DNA of 64,000 bases from Bubalus kerabau. Lineage: Eukaryota > Chordata > Mammalia > Artiodactyla > Bovidae. Under the pieces are notes generated by a model. That model was not told where the DNA came from and ran no database searches. It worked only from the letters and a program-made list of their open reading frames with translations. Made by a program: the position numbers and the translations under genes. Below, piece after piece: positions 45,301-55,688 of this stretch. Each line of letters opens with the position of its first letter. Within the stretch, counting starts at the first letter, position 1. Location: positions 18,618,001 to 18,682,000 of the forward strand of contig NC_073646.1 in NCBI RefSeq assembly GCF_029407905.1. The letters run 5' to 3'.

Positions 45301-45964
45301 AGAGGAAAGGGCAGTGTTTTTGGTACATATGTCTCTATTGATAAAAAAGGAAATAGACTGAAAGAGTCACATGTTTTCAGCAAAACAGCAGGGAAGCACA
45401 ATCCTTTGGATAAGCGAAACAGTTCTTAAAACTGGCCCATTTTGTTTATTTACACTGTTGGGCTGCCCCATGCAGGTATCTGAATTCAAGACACCTGCAC
45501 TGCCCCACCCCTAGCACTGCAGAGCTGCATCTCCTATAAACATCATCCACATATTTCAGATCCACATAGAGGCTGAGGGGCAGGATCTGTGTTCACCTCT
45601 CCCCGCTTCTGTTCACCATCCTAGCTGTAGCACGTAGTGTGAACTTGTTGGTGGTGCTTGTCATTCTCTTCACAAATTTTAGCTGAAGACCATTTCATGA
45701 CCTGGACTGATATCATTTCTGGAGGCTTCACTGAGCCACAGGCAACTCTCTTAGGGGTACAAATTGCCTAGGCTTATGATGGCACTGATTGCTTAATCCT
45801 TGGATCATTCTCTCCTGGTTTGCCAGGACGTGGAGCTTCATGCCTGGTGGGTACACTTGGAGTGGAATTGTGCATTTATGGAAAAGTCCTATGTACAAAG
45901 CAGTCTGTGGCTTAGGGGATTTACAATGCTTGAACACACTGATATGTTAGGCAATAAAAACAAT
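45301..45964. other. No recognised feature
   Basis: Single-copy-looking intronic sequence. Confidence 0.4.
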
Positions 45965-46370
45965 GTGAGCTACTATTTTATTGAGCTTCTACAATGTGTG
46001 AGGGACCATGCGAAGCCTTTGCATGTTTTACTTCAAATTACCACAAAACAATGCAGGGAATAGAAGGTTAATAACATTTATTGAACTCTTAGTCAGAGGC
46101 AAGGATTACAAAGCTACTGTTCTGGACTCCAGCCCAAGGCCAGCCCAGACAGCCTCCAGCATAGCTACCTCATTGGTCTGTGCTTAAATCCCATCAATGG
46201 GGAATATCTCCAACTGAGCAACACAAGCAGAGTTCAGCTCTCCTGGGCCTTTAACAAACTCATTAAGAATGACTTGTCCAAGGTCACACAGTGGGTTATT
46301 ACCAGAACCAAGCCTGGAATTCAGGACTCCTCATGCAAAGCTCTTTCTCCCACTGTTATAACAAGGATCC
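45965..46370 (-). mobile_element. MIR-like remnants
   Basis: TTTTATTGAGCTTCTACAAT near 45975 and a clearer reverse MIR at 46255-46368 (CTTGTCCAAGGTCACACAG). Confidence 0.5.
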
Positions 46371-46439
46371 TAAGCCCAAATGAGAATTAAGAGGGGCCAG
46401 ACAGGTTACAGAGAATTAGGTGCACCACATAGGGACTGT

Positions 46440-47400
46440 CTCGAACTGGGGTGCATGTGTCCTTTTGAAGGGGTAACCATTCAATAGATTGTACAAATAT
46501 ACAATGGAATCCTACATCGCTTCATTAAAGAAGGAAAAAGAATTATATATACTGTTTTGGGTTATCGATATACGAAGTGAGAAAACAGCAAGATATAGGA
46601 TGGTGTGTATTATGTGCTCAAGAGAATAAAAAAAAAAAAGGAGACTTGAAATCCCCTATTCATATTTGCTTGTATATATACACTAAAAAACCCTGAAATA
46701 AATTGGAAACTAGACACTTTTTTAAAATTAAATAAGCAGACACATCACTTTGCTGACAAAGGTCCGTATAGTCAAAGCTATGGTTTTTCCAGCAGTCATG
46801 TACAGATGTAAGAGTTGGACCATAAAGTAGGCTGAGCACTGCAGAATTGATGGTTTTGAATTATGGTGCTGGAGAAGACTCTTGAGAGTTCCTTGGACAG
46901 CAAGATCAAACCAGTCACTCCTAATGGAAATCAATCCTAAATATTCATTAGAAGGACTGAGGCTGAAGCTGAAGCTCCAATACTTTGGCCACCTGATGTG
47001 AGGAGCCGACTCATTGAAAAAGACCCTGAGGCTGGAAAAGATCGAAGGCAAGAGGAAAAGGGAGTGACAGAGGATGAGATGGTTGGATGGCATCATATAC
47101 TCAGTGGACATGAGTTTGAGCCAGCTCCTGGAGATAGCAGAACACAGGGAGGCCTGGTATGCTGGAGTTCACGGGGTCACAAAGAGTCAGGACTTAGTGA
47201 TTGAAACACAACAACAAAGACACTAATACAGTGATTACTTATGTGTGGCGGTCATGATGGGATGGTTTTGGGTATTGATGAGCAGCGGAAAGGGAACGGG
47301 AGGGAGACTTTGCAATGTGTGCCTTTCTGTACTATTAGGTTTTCAAGTACTATGAATGTTATTACCTGTTAATGTGCGTGTACACACACACACACACATA
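46440..47400 (+). mobile_element. Old L1M-like 3' fragment split by BovB, ending in (CA)n
   Basis: Sequence at 46490-46717 (ACAATGGAATCCTACATCG) continues after the BovB at 47215 (ACAGTGATTACTTATGTG, TTTCAAGTACTATGAATG). A CA run at 47383-47398 follows. Confidence 0.45.
46718..47214 (+). mobile_element. BovB LINE 3' end inside an older LINE fragment
   Basis: The BovB C-terminal coding end and tail (CTTTGCTGACAAAGGTC ... GAGTCAGGACTTAG) contain stops and substitutions. The flanks carry AGACAC(T) on both sides. Older L1M-like sequence continues beyond both ends. Confidence 0.88.
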
Positions 47401-47577
47401 ATTGCATAGGAAAGGCAAAGCAGCCTATTGCTCAGCTCTAGCTGACTGCTACTTTTTGGGAACAAGAGTCTAATGTTTTCAGTTGTTTTTTTTAAGGGAA
47501 CCTGGAAATATATTTTTTTAATCCCATTTTTTTTTTTACAGTAGAGAGTTGAAATTAAGTTTTTTTTTTTTTTTCCA

Positions 47578-48208
47578 GTTTTATTTATTTATTTATTTTT
47601 GGCTGTACTGGGTCGCCACTGCTGTGAGAGAGCTTTCCCCAGTTGCGGTGAGCTGGGGCTACTCTCTAGTTGCGGTACTTGGGCTTCTCATTGTGGTGGC
47701 TTCTCTGGTTGCAGAGCACAGGCTCGAGGCGTGTGGGCTCCAGTAGTTGCAGCATGGGCTCAGTAGCTGCGGCTCTTGCTTTCTAGAGCACAGGCTCAAC
47801 AGTAGTTGTGCACAGGCTTAGTTGTTCTGGGGGATGTGGGATTTTCCTGGACCAGGGATTGAACCCGTGTCTCCTGCATTGGTCTGTGGATTCTTTACCA
47901 CTGAGCCACCAGCTGCTTGCTGCTGCTGCTGCTGCTAAGTTGCTTCAGTTGTGTCCGACTCTGTGCGACCCCAGAGATGGCAGCCTACCAGGCTCCCCAG
48001 TCCCTGGGATTCTCCAGGCAAGAACACTGGAGTGGGTTGCCATTTCCTTCTCCAATGTATGAAAGTGAAAAGTGAAAGTGAAGTCGCTCAGTCGTATCAG
48101 ACTCTTAGCGACCCCATGGACTGCAGCCTACCAGGCTCCTCCGTCCATGGGATTTTCCAGGCAAAAGTACTGAAGTGGGGTGCCATTGCCCTCTCCAGGG
48201 AAGCCCCT
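47578..48208 (-). mobile_element. CHR-2-type SINE split by BOV-A2
   Basis: TTTATTTATTTATTTTTGGC to CTTTACCACTGAGCCACCAG, with the last bases (CCAGGGAAGCCCC) displaced to 48195-48208. Confidence 0.88.
47912..48194 (-). mobile_element. BOV-A2 SINE nested in CHR-2
   Basis: A CTG-repeat tail, two BovA units and the end TGCCATTGCCCTCTCC. It separates the host's last 14 bases. Confidence 0.93.
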
Positions 48209-48239
48209 AATTCCTATTTTTAATTTCAAATTGTCCATT

Positions 48240-49078
48240 GCTAATATGTAGAAATACAATAGGGTTTTTGCATATTAACAGTGTGCAAACATGTTAACTC
48301 ATTAATTTTGTCCTTAGAAGCTTCTATTGTGGAGTCTTTGTAATTTTCTATGAAGGCAATTATATCATCTGTGAATAGAAACAATTTAATTTCTTCCTCC
48401 ATGTACACCTTCTTCTCCCCTTTTCTTGCCTTATTGCACTGGCTAAAATGTCCAGTATTATGCTGAATAGGAGTGATGAGAACATCCTTGCCTTGTTCTA
48501 GATCTTAGGGGAAAAGCATTCCATCTTTCATCATTAAATGTGATGTTAGCTGTAGGTAATAGATGCTCTTTATCAGATTCAAGAAGTTCTCTCTCTCTGT
48601 TCCTAGTTCGATAAGTTTTTTATCAAATGGAAGGATACTGAATTTTGTCAAGTACTTCCTGCATCTATTAAAATGATAATACAGAAATTCTTTTTTAGTT
48701 TGTCAGTATGGTGAATCACATTGTTAATATGGTGAATGATTTTCAACTATTGAACTATTTTATAACTATATATAACTATATTATATTCCTGGGATAAATC
48801 CAATTTGGTCTTGTGTATTATGTTGGCTCACACATTCATTTGGGTTTTCCATAAGGTGTTATGGAAAAACCTGAAAACTTTTTGGCCAACTCAATATTAT
48901 CCTTCTGATATATTGCTGGATTAGAGTTGCTAATATTTTGTTAAGGATTTTTATGCCTATGTTCATGAGGACTATTGGTTGCTAGTTTTCCTATAATGTC
49001 TTTGTCTTGTTTTGATATTAGGGGAAAGTTGATGTCATATAACAAGTCAGGAATTTTCCCTTGATTTCCCTAATTTTT
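48240..49078 (-). mobile_element. L1 ORF2 fragment, antisense
   Basis: Reverse L1 ORF2: TTATATCATCTGTGAATAG, CTTGCCTTGTTCTAGATC, TTCCTGGGATAAATCCAATT, TTTGTCTTGTTTTGATATTAGGG with many lesions. It hosts the mariner-derived palindrome at 48821-48892. Confidence 0.82.
48821..48892. mobile_element. Mariner-derived palindromic MITE / miR-2284-2285-like hairpin
   Basis: A short element of two mariner terminal repeats facing each other. TTGGC...TTTGGGTTTTCCATAA is followed by a GGTG loop, then TTATGGAAAAACC...TTTTTGGCCAA. The inner stem is 12 bp with one bulged A, and it extends imperfectly outward. It is inserted in an antisense L1 ORF2 fragment. Its 3' arm resembles the miR-2285 family consensus as I remember it. 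Confidence 0.75.
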
Positions 49079-49089
49079 AAATGATGAAA

Positions 49090-49335
49090 AAATGACTTAC
49101 AGAGTGCTTGCTGTGTGCCAGGCACTGTGTTAAGTGCTTATTTAATCCTTACAGGAACCCTATGACTCCATTATTGTCATCATCCTCACGTTACAAATGG
49201 GGAAACTGAGGCACAGAGGAGTTAAAGTCACTTGCCTAAAGTCACACAGCTTCTAAGTACCAAAGCCAAGACTCAAACTCCAGAAGTCCACCTTCTGACT
49301 GTGTACTCTTAATCTGTTTACTACACTTTCTCCAA
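49090..49335 (-). mobile_element. MIR SINE, full length
   Basis: GTGTGCCAGGCACTGTGTTA, GGGAAACTGAGGCACAGAGG, AAAGTCACACAGCTTC and TTAATCTGTTTACTACAC. Confidence 0.88.
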
Positions 49336-49383
49336 AGATGTTTACAGGCAAAAGAGAACATGTCTAGAGGGCTCAGACCAGTT

Positions 49384-49666
49384 TGCTGCTGCTGCTGCTG
49401 CTGCTAAGCCGCTTCAGTCGTGTCCGACTCTGTGCGACCCCAGGGACGGCAGCCCACCAGGCTCCCCCGTCCCTGGGATTCTCCAGGCAAGAATACTGGA
49501 GTGGGTTGCCATTTCCTTCTCCAATGCATAAAAGTGAAGAATGAAAGTGAAGTCGCTCAGTCATGTCCAACTCTTCACGACCCCATGGACTGCAGCCTAC
49601 CAGGCTTCTCCATCCATGGGATTTTCCAGGCAAGAGTACTGGAGTGGGGTGCCATTGCCTTCTCCG
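49384..49666 (-). mobile_element. BOV-A2 SINE
   Basis: GCTGCTGCTGCTGCTGCTGC tail followed by an almost consensus dimer ending GCCATTGCCTTCTCC. Low divergence suggests a young copy. Confidence 0.94.
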
Positions 49667-50254
49667 ATGACAGTAACTAGCACATGTCAAAGCACTTACT
49701 ACCTGATAGGCTACAGCCTCATCATCTCCTTTCATCCTGCACCAACCCCCAGAGGCAGACAGGCAATTGGGCAAACGCTCCCGTCTGCTGTGTGGCATGT
49801 GGTTTCAGGCTTCATCTCCCTCACTTTGTCTCCCTTAACATCCATTGTGCCTTTTAGCAGGAAAAGTTTTAAAAATATCTCTTTCAAATCTCAATATAAT
49901 TTTGCGTTTCTCCTTCCTTATCAGGCAGGCTCACTGGTCCTCTCTCCTGCTCTCTTTCCTCAAGCACTTCAGGCTCATCTTTTCCTCCTGCACGGCCTTC
50001 TGCTGTGCACTGTCTTGTCCCAGCTGGCCCAATCAGGGTCCCCAACTCGATTTTGTTGGCTTATTGTATGTGTTTTGAAAAGTTGGAAATATCTTACTTA
50101 TTTTAAAAGGAGGAGGAAAGAGACGGAGTTTTAGGAACAGCTGGGACACCAATTTTCTCCACTGAGCACACAGCAAGGACTGAAGTTAGTGAAATAACTT
50201 CTCAACAGTAATGAAGGTACTGGATGCAAGGGAAAGGACAGGTGTTCGCACACT
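49667..50254. other. No recognised feature
   Basis: The frame running from the SINE to 50134 is read-through of repeat sequence, not a gene. Confidence 0.4.
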
Positions 50255-50580
50255 GGTTGGACTGCTCAACTATAGACGGGATGCTCCACTTCTCAGAACC
50301 TCAGTTTGATCCTCCGTAAAACACGTTCAGGATATGGACACATCATGGGGGGATTCAGTGCAACAATATAAGCATGTAATACAGGAAAAAGATCCAGTGT
50401 GGAGAAGGTATTGAGTGACAGTGCTTTCCACAGTCTGGGCACTGTGGTAAGCCATTTTAACATAGGTTATCTTAACATAAACTGCCTGTGTGCTCCGCCC
50501 ATTTTATGGGTGGGGAAAACTGTGGTGCAGAGAGTAAGAATTCTCAAGTGGCAGAGCTTTGCCTATACTCCACGTTAGAA
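50255..50580. mobile_element. Two MIR remnants, opposite orientation
   Basis: Plus at 50255-50400 (TTCTCAGAACCTCAGTTTG) and minus at 50415-50580 (CTGGGCACTGTGGTAAGCC). Confidence 0.5.
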
Positions 50581-51104
50581 ACCCCTGTATTCTCCACCAG
50601 ACCAGTTAAATTAGACTGTCTGGGGGCAATTCCTAGAGGCAGGGTATTGGACCATATGGCCTTTCTCAAGCTCTTCCTATCAATCTAGAGGCTGAAGGGG
50701 CTAAGAAACAGCCTTGCTTTCTCCTAGTTACTGGCTCCCCTGTTGCCAACACACAGCCACTCCCTAACCCTCTACCACCACAGTGAGAATTTGAAATTGG
50801 GGTGAGTCCACTGCCAGGAAAAGTGATTCAATTAAAATCTCAGTTTTCACAATATTACCAAGCTCTTCGGTCTGTTACTTCACACCCAGCATAGCTGAGC
50901 CTCGGAGGCAGGGTTTGCTAATTGTTGGGGGCTGGGGGCAGGGCGGGGAATACCGAAGTGAGCTCTGCCTGAGGAGCCGGCACTGAGCCCAATGCTCTTC
51001 TCAGCATGCCTCCAAGTCCTTCCTCCAGCTCAGGCAGGGCTAAGCAGCCCCCGTCCTTCCTACAACTGAATCAGCTTCATGATAACCACAACCGCAGCAG
51101 CACA
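50581..51104. other. No recognised feature
   Basis: Mixed-composition intronic sequence. Confidence 0.4.
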
Positions 51105-51535
51105 CACAGCAGCAATCAATGCATGGTGTGTTGGGCACTGAGCTGAGCGCTTGACTTGCACCCTCATCTCCATCAACATCTTTACTTCTCACCACAATTT
51201 CAAGGGTGAAAAGTGAAAGTGAAGTCACTCAGTTGTGTCCGACTCTTTGCGACACCATAGACTGTAGCCTACCAGGCTCCTCTGTCCATGGGATTTTCCA
51301 GGCAATAGTACTGGAGTGGATTGCCATTTCCTTCTCCAGGGGATCTTTCCAACCCAGAGCTCGAACTCAGGTCTCCCACATTGTAGACAGACACTTTACT
51401 GTCTGAGCCACCAGGGAAGTACTCTCATAATGCCCATTTCACAGAAGGGGAAACTGAGGCACGGAGACATTAAAAAGTTCATAGATTAACAGCCAACTCT
51501 GCTTCATTCTACAGTCTGCACTCTTAGTCACTAGG
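51105..51535 (-). mobile_element. MIR SINE split by Bov-tA
   Basis: TGTTGGGCACTGAGCTGAGC before the insert and GGGGAAACTGAGGCACGGAG after it. Confidence 0.7.
51208..51420 (-). mobile_element. Bov-tA SINE nested in MIR
   Basis: GAAAAGTGAAAGTGAAGTCA to GAGCCACCAGGGAAGT, one BovA unit plus the tRNA head in reverse. Confidence 0.92.
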
Positions 51536-52849
51536 ATGTATTTTTTGTCCTTACAGTTTTAAGAGAATTACTTAAGGATGTCACCCTTGAACTACCTTGC
51601 AAGCCATTAACCAAGCTGTTACCAGCCCATGATCTTCCCGCAAGCCTGGCCTCTCCAGCGGTTCTTCTCCAGGATGTTTGGTCCCTCTGCATCCATCTCT
51701 GAGCTCCCTGATCTCAGAGACTATGTCTTAGGGGTCTCTGAGTCACCTCTTCATACCTCCTCAGCTCTTGGCACAACAGTAGGTGGTCATAACTCTGAAT
51801 GTATGAACACATCAATGTCCTCCAAGTTCTAATCAAAATTCCTCACTCTTTTAAATCTCCAAGCCCTGGGCTCAGCCTTGAAGAGTCTGTGCCTGGCATA
51901 AGACAGGTGCCAATGCTAGGGCCAGGAAGGTCCTAGCAGGCATGGTAGTTAATCTGTAAATGTATGCAGTACCTTGACTCCCACCCTGGGGAGTTTGAAG
52001 ATATGAGATTTCCCTCATTCTCCCCACCCTCATTTCCCTGCTCTGGACCCTTAGAGCCTTTCCTTGTCTCTATGGTTCTATGCCTCAAGGGGTTTTCAGA
52101 AGAAAAGCCTGAGAGAGTGGTAACTTCAGTCTAAAGAGGAGATGGAGAGGTGACTGATGGGAGTCAGATATACTCTGTTATGAGGGCTAAAAGGAAAGGG
52201 GGCTCTGTTATTTCTGTGGTTCATCAAATAAGCAACCTTCTCAAAAACACTCCCCAAAGGACAGTTCTGGAGAGGTTCAGGAGGGCCAGGGGGTGGGGGT
52301 GGGGAGGTGGGAGCTGGGCCTAAATAGATCCCAGCTTGGGGTAATTACAGGACAGGTACCCGCCACCCCAGCAGTGCGAATCAGGCTAGCTCTCTGCCAG
52401 GGCAGTCAGAGCAATTAGTTAGTAATAAAAGCCTCATCACTCACTGGCAGAGAGGCTCAGTCTTACCAAACTTATACTTTCTCCTACCTGCCAAATTTGG
52501 GAGAGGGGTGATTTATTTAAATACGGCAGAGGCTGTGGCTACCAAGTTGAATGTTTTGGAAAGGAAATCTCAGCCAGGCTCTTCAGAAATCCAGCTCCCA
52601 AGTTCCCAGGATCCCAAAGGCAGCAGGGTAGATGATGCTATGATTCTAGGCTATAGGTAGGACTGGATTTTTTTTTTTTTTTTCCTATTTCTTTCTGTCC
52701 CTCTCTCCCATCTGCCCGCAAGTGATCTTCAGGAATATTTCTGCCACAGAGATTCAGGGACTGTCGCAGGGACTATCTGGGAGAAATGTCCATCTCCAGC
52801 TGGAGCCCCCCAAACCCTTCCTTGCCTCAGGTGCCCTGGCAAGCACCAA
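51536..52849. other. Repeat-poor sequence just inside intron 1
   Basis: No interspersed repeat was recognised over 1.3 kb apart from a T-tract at 52667-52683. It adjoins the CpG island and contains AT-rich homeodomain-like words (GGGTAATTACAGG, GCAATTAGTTAGTAATAAAA at about 52410). It could hold proximal regulatory elements, but that is speculative. Confidence 0.3.
52289..52318 (+). other. G-quadruplex motif in intron 1
   Basis: Five G-runs (GGGGG, GGGGG, GGGG, GGG, GGG) with loops of 1-4 bases. It lies on the template strand of GPR139, about 1.4 kb after the donor. Confidence 0.75.
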
Positions 52850-53363
52850 AGCCCCACTTCCCCGCGTCGGCAACGCCCCCTGCCGCCCTCCCCGCACCCC
52901 CAAGCTCTCTTCAGGAATTCAGTACAAGTCTCAGCTACACTTCGGACAGCAGGCTAAGATGTGGAACCAGACAGACATCTGCAGCAGCAGTGAGCTGCCC
53001 AGGGTCGGTGAACTGGGAGGCAAAGCCAAGGGGTGAGGCAGGTCCTCAAGGAGACTGTGACCCCCTGCGGTGGCGGCCTCGGTATCCCGCATGTCCCTCC
53101 GCACCCTTGCCCTGTCCAGGGCATGGTCCTGGAGCCACCCTGACTCTTCCTAGCCGGCCTCGCCTTCCTCAGGGTGGCAGCGGGGGGCTCATCCCTTGCT
53201 CCATCCCAGCACCCCCCAGAACAAGAGAGTGCCCAGGATCAGGGTTTCCAGCGTCCTCTGGGGTTAGGCGGCGCGGGGCAGAGGTGCCCCTAGTCTGGGT
53301 GGACGTGGGGGGCGACGGGAGAGAGGAGGCCCCCATGACACCATCTGTCCGGACTTGCAGTCG

Positions 53364-53383
53364 ACACACACACACACACACAC
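53364..53383 (+). repeat. (CA)n microsatellite in the CpG island
   Basis: About ten CA units. In transcript sense it is (UG)n, about 375 nt after the exon 1 donor. Confidence 0.95.
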
Positions 53384-53528
53384 GGCCCTCCCAGGAGCCC
53401 CTCACGGACGCCTGACCGAGCCCTTCAGTCGCGCACACAAATACACACCGAGGAGCTCAAACCCCCCTCGCTCGCACCGACCCCCCACACATCCTGGCCC
53501 ATCGCCCACCGCGCATACTCTTGAGAAG

Positions 53529-53553
53529 CACACACACACACACACACACACAC
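53529..53553 (+). repeat. (CA)n microsatellite near the exon 1 donor
   Basis: About 12 CA units. It reads (UG)n in the pre-mRNA, about 205 nt after the donor. Confidence 0.95.
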
Positions 53554-53758
53554 GCACAGTCCCCGCCAGGCCACCGCAACTTCCTCTCACCCCCCAGAGT
53601 CTGGAAATGTCCGCAGTTGCCCGGAAAGGCGTAAACTTTTTGCAGAGGGGGCGCCAGGGATCTCACCGAGAAGGTGGCCCGGCGCGGGGGCCCTGGGCAG
53701 GGTTCGCCCCGCACTCTCTGGGCTCCCGGCTTCCCTCCCTCTCCCCCACGCCCCTCAC

Positions 53759-53882
53759 CTGGTAAACCGAGGCACAGCAAGAGGCTGTAGTAGACCACGG
53801 GCACGAAGCCCAAGCCGCAGGCCGAGCCGGGGGACCAGGACTGCGAGCTGTTGGCTACGAGGTGGGCGTGCGTGTGCTCCAT
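53759..53882 (-). CDS. GPR139: GPR139 coding exon 1 (N-terminus and start of TM1)
   Basis: First coding exon of the orphan class A receptor GPR139. It encodes residues 1-41, starting MEHTHAHLVANSS and ending LCLGLP. ATG is at 53882-53880, with a G at +4 but a weak C at -3. The exon ends in a lone G at 53759 followed by the donor GTGAGG, giving a phase-1 junction. Joined to exon 2 this makes GCA (Ala42), which restores the family's TM1 reading ANILTV. An N-glycosylation sequon (N11-S-S) sits in the extracellular tail, and TM1 begins near residue 26. The tail reads SQSWSPG, where I recall human as having two tryptophans, so the protein is one residue shorter. The ORF running past 53759 is intronic read-through. 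The family is expressed mainly in brain (habenula, striatum). The identification is near certain. Confidence 0.96.
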
Positions 53883-54204
53883 GAGCGCGCCCCTCGCTCC
53901 CCGCGGCTCGGCGCCCGGCCTGCCAGCCCCGCTCCGGACGCCGGCTCGGTGGTGGCGACCGCCTAGGCAGCAGCCGGAGCAGCAGCGCCTTTCTTCCCGC
54001 AGGACTTGCTTCTACCCTTGGCCGCGGTCCCCTCCGCTCCCTCCGCACCTGCCCGCCTGGAATCCCAGCTCAGCCCTCCCGCAGGGCGCTGGGCGCTGGG
54101 ACTCGGGAGGGGCTCCCGGAGCCCATTTGTGCGCCTCCCACCTCGGGCTCGCTCGGCTCCCGCCTCGGAGCCGGGGGGCTGGGACGCCGGTCCCCGCAGC
54201 CAAT
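53883..54204 (-). promoter_or_regulatory. GPR139: Probable GPR139 5' UTR and core promoter with inverted CCAAT box
   Basis: GC-rich sequence upstream of the ATG. The plus strand carries CCAAT at 54200-54204, which reads ATTGG (an NF-Y type inverted CCAAT box) in the gene's sense. If the usual -60 to -100 spacing holds, initiation would fall near 54100-54140. That start is inferred. No ATG-initiated upstream ORF was seen; the long overlapping frame from 54048 opens with GTG. Confidence 0.45.
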
Positions 54205-54624
54205 CAGCAACTGCCTGGACCCGGTGGAAGGAAGGGGTGGCGGGGTCGGGTGAGATGCCCTGGAGGAGGGGGTCCCAACTGCCCCTTTCTGCTCCAGATT
54301 CTGGAGGAGATATGAACTTAGACCTGAGAACCCCAAAGGAACACTGGGTGGAAACAGTCTACCTTCATCTCCAACCCTCCGTCCCCCGCCCTGAGTGGGA
54401 GGGGCGTGGTGTGGGTGGGACCTGCTTCTCCAGCAAAGGTTCTGTATAGAGGCGGCGTGTCCTCAGTTTGCCTTTCTCGACCTTCCCCTCATCCAGCTCT
54501 CTTCTCCCCCTTTACCTCCCGCTCCCCCTCCCCCCTCCCGCCAGGGCTTCAAGTCCATCTCCTACAGAAGACTCTCCACTCAGGGCAGGGGGTGAGAAGA
54601 GGAGGCTGTAGACGCAAGGATGCT

Positions 54625-55057
54625 CTCAGTTCAGTTCAGTTCAGTTCAGTCGCTGAGTCGTGTCCGACTCTTTGTGACCCCATGGACTGCGGCACGCCAG
54701 GCTTCCCTGTCCATCACCAACTCCCGGAGTTTGCTCAAACTCATGTCCATTGAGTCGGTGATGCTATCCAACCATCTCATCCTCTGTCATCCACTTCTCT
54801 TCCTGCCTTCAATCTTTCCCAGCATCAGGGTCTTTTCCAGTGAGTAAGTTCTTCCCATCAGGTGGCCAAAGTATTGGAGCTTCAGCTCCAGCATCAGTCC
54901 TTCCAATGAATATTCAGGACTGATTTCCTTTAGGATGGACTGGTTTGATCTCCTTGCAGTCCAAAGGATTCTCAAGAGTCTTCAACACCACAGTTCAAAA
55001 GCATCAATTGTTTGGTGCTCAACTTTCTTTATAGTTCAACTCTCACATCCATACATG
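54625..55057 (-). mobile_element. BovB LINE 3' end upstream of GPR139
   Basis: A 5'-truncated BovB in reverse with a CAGTT-repeat tail at 54628-54652. The 10-bp duplication AGGATGCTCT lies at 54615-54624 and 55058-55067. It lies about 740 bp upstream of the GPR139 start codon, in the same orientation as the gene. Confidence 0.95.
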
Positions 55058-55067
55058 AGGATGCTCT

Positions 55068-55688
55068 AGGGTTCTCTGTTTTCCTGGTCCAGAGGGCCCG
55101 AGTTTAAAAGAAAGAGTGTGTGCAGCTGAGTGTGTGTGCTGACTCTGGGGGAGGCCAGAGGTGGGCTGTACCTGAGCTGAGTGCCTTTGAATGGGATGCG
55201 GGCAGGGTAGCAGAAGCCCTCCACACAGGAGCCCTCCTGCCAGAGATAGGATGGCAGCCACACAGGCAGACTCATCCACGCTCACAAACGTAGTACCTCA
55301 TCATGGGGGCGCACTCATACACTCAGGCCTGCACGTGGAAACTCTTTCATCCCACATCTAGACACATGAAAATGGAGGGGCACCCTCATCAACATACACA
55401 ATGACCACACTCATGGGGCACCCAGACAGATGCACGTGGAAACTATCTGCAGGGTGGACTAATGTTTGAAGGTTGAGTGAAAGATAAAAGAAACGAAGCT
55501 GGTGGGGAAATCGGCAATCTTGGAGAGTTGGGGTGAACAGGCACTCCCATGTCACAGTAGGCTGAGGGAGAGTTCTCCATGTGGCTCTTTTGTGGGCCAC
55601 AACAGAGTTGGTAAAGGAGATATGCCTGTCCCAGGCTCAAGACAATGTGTGTGAGAGAGTTAGAGATTCTATAGAAATCCCAAGGAGA
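55068..55688. other. No recognised feature
   Basis: Upstream flank of GPR139 with no repeat or gene signature. Confidence 0.4.

Larger units (their letters stand above)
10763..53758 (-). other. GPR139: GPR139 intron 1 (phase 1, 42,996 bp)
   Basis: The single coding intron splits TM1. The donor is G|GTGAGG at 53758 and the acceptor is CCACAG|C at 10763. Both match mammalian consensus and restore the frame exactly. The intron holds the repeats, the solo LTR and the RHOG retropseudogene listed separately. No further exon could be supported inside it. Confidence 0.93.
52850..54320. promoter_or_regulatory. CpG-rich island over GPR139 exon 1
   Basis: A dense GC- and CpG-rich block contrasts sharply with the AT-rich flanks. 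It covers exon 1, the 5' part of intron 1 and the presumed promoter. No TATA box was seen at a plausible distance, so a CpG-island type of initiation fits. The edges are by eye. Confidence 0.8.

Noticed and set aside
52786..53415. 209-residue proline-rich frame in the CpG island
   Set aside because: Long frames are expected by chance in GC-rich DNA. There is no homology, and it runs through a CA microsatellite.
53755..54048. 97-residue minus-strand frame overlapping GPR139 exon 1, possible uORF
   Set aside because: It opens with GTG, not ATG, and is arginine-rich because of CpG content. There is no evidence that it is translated.
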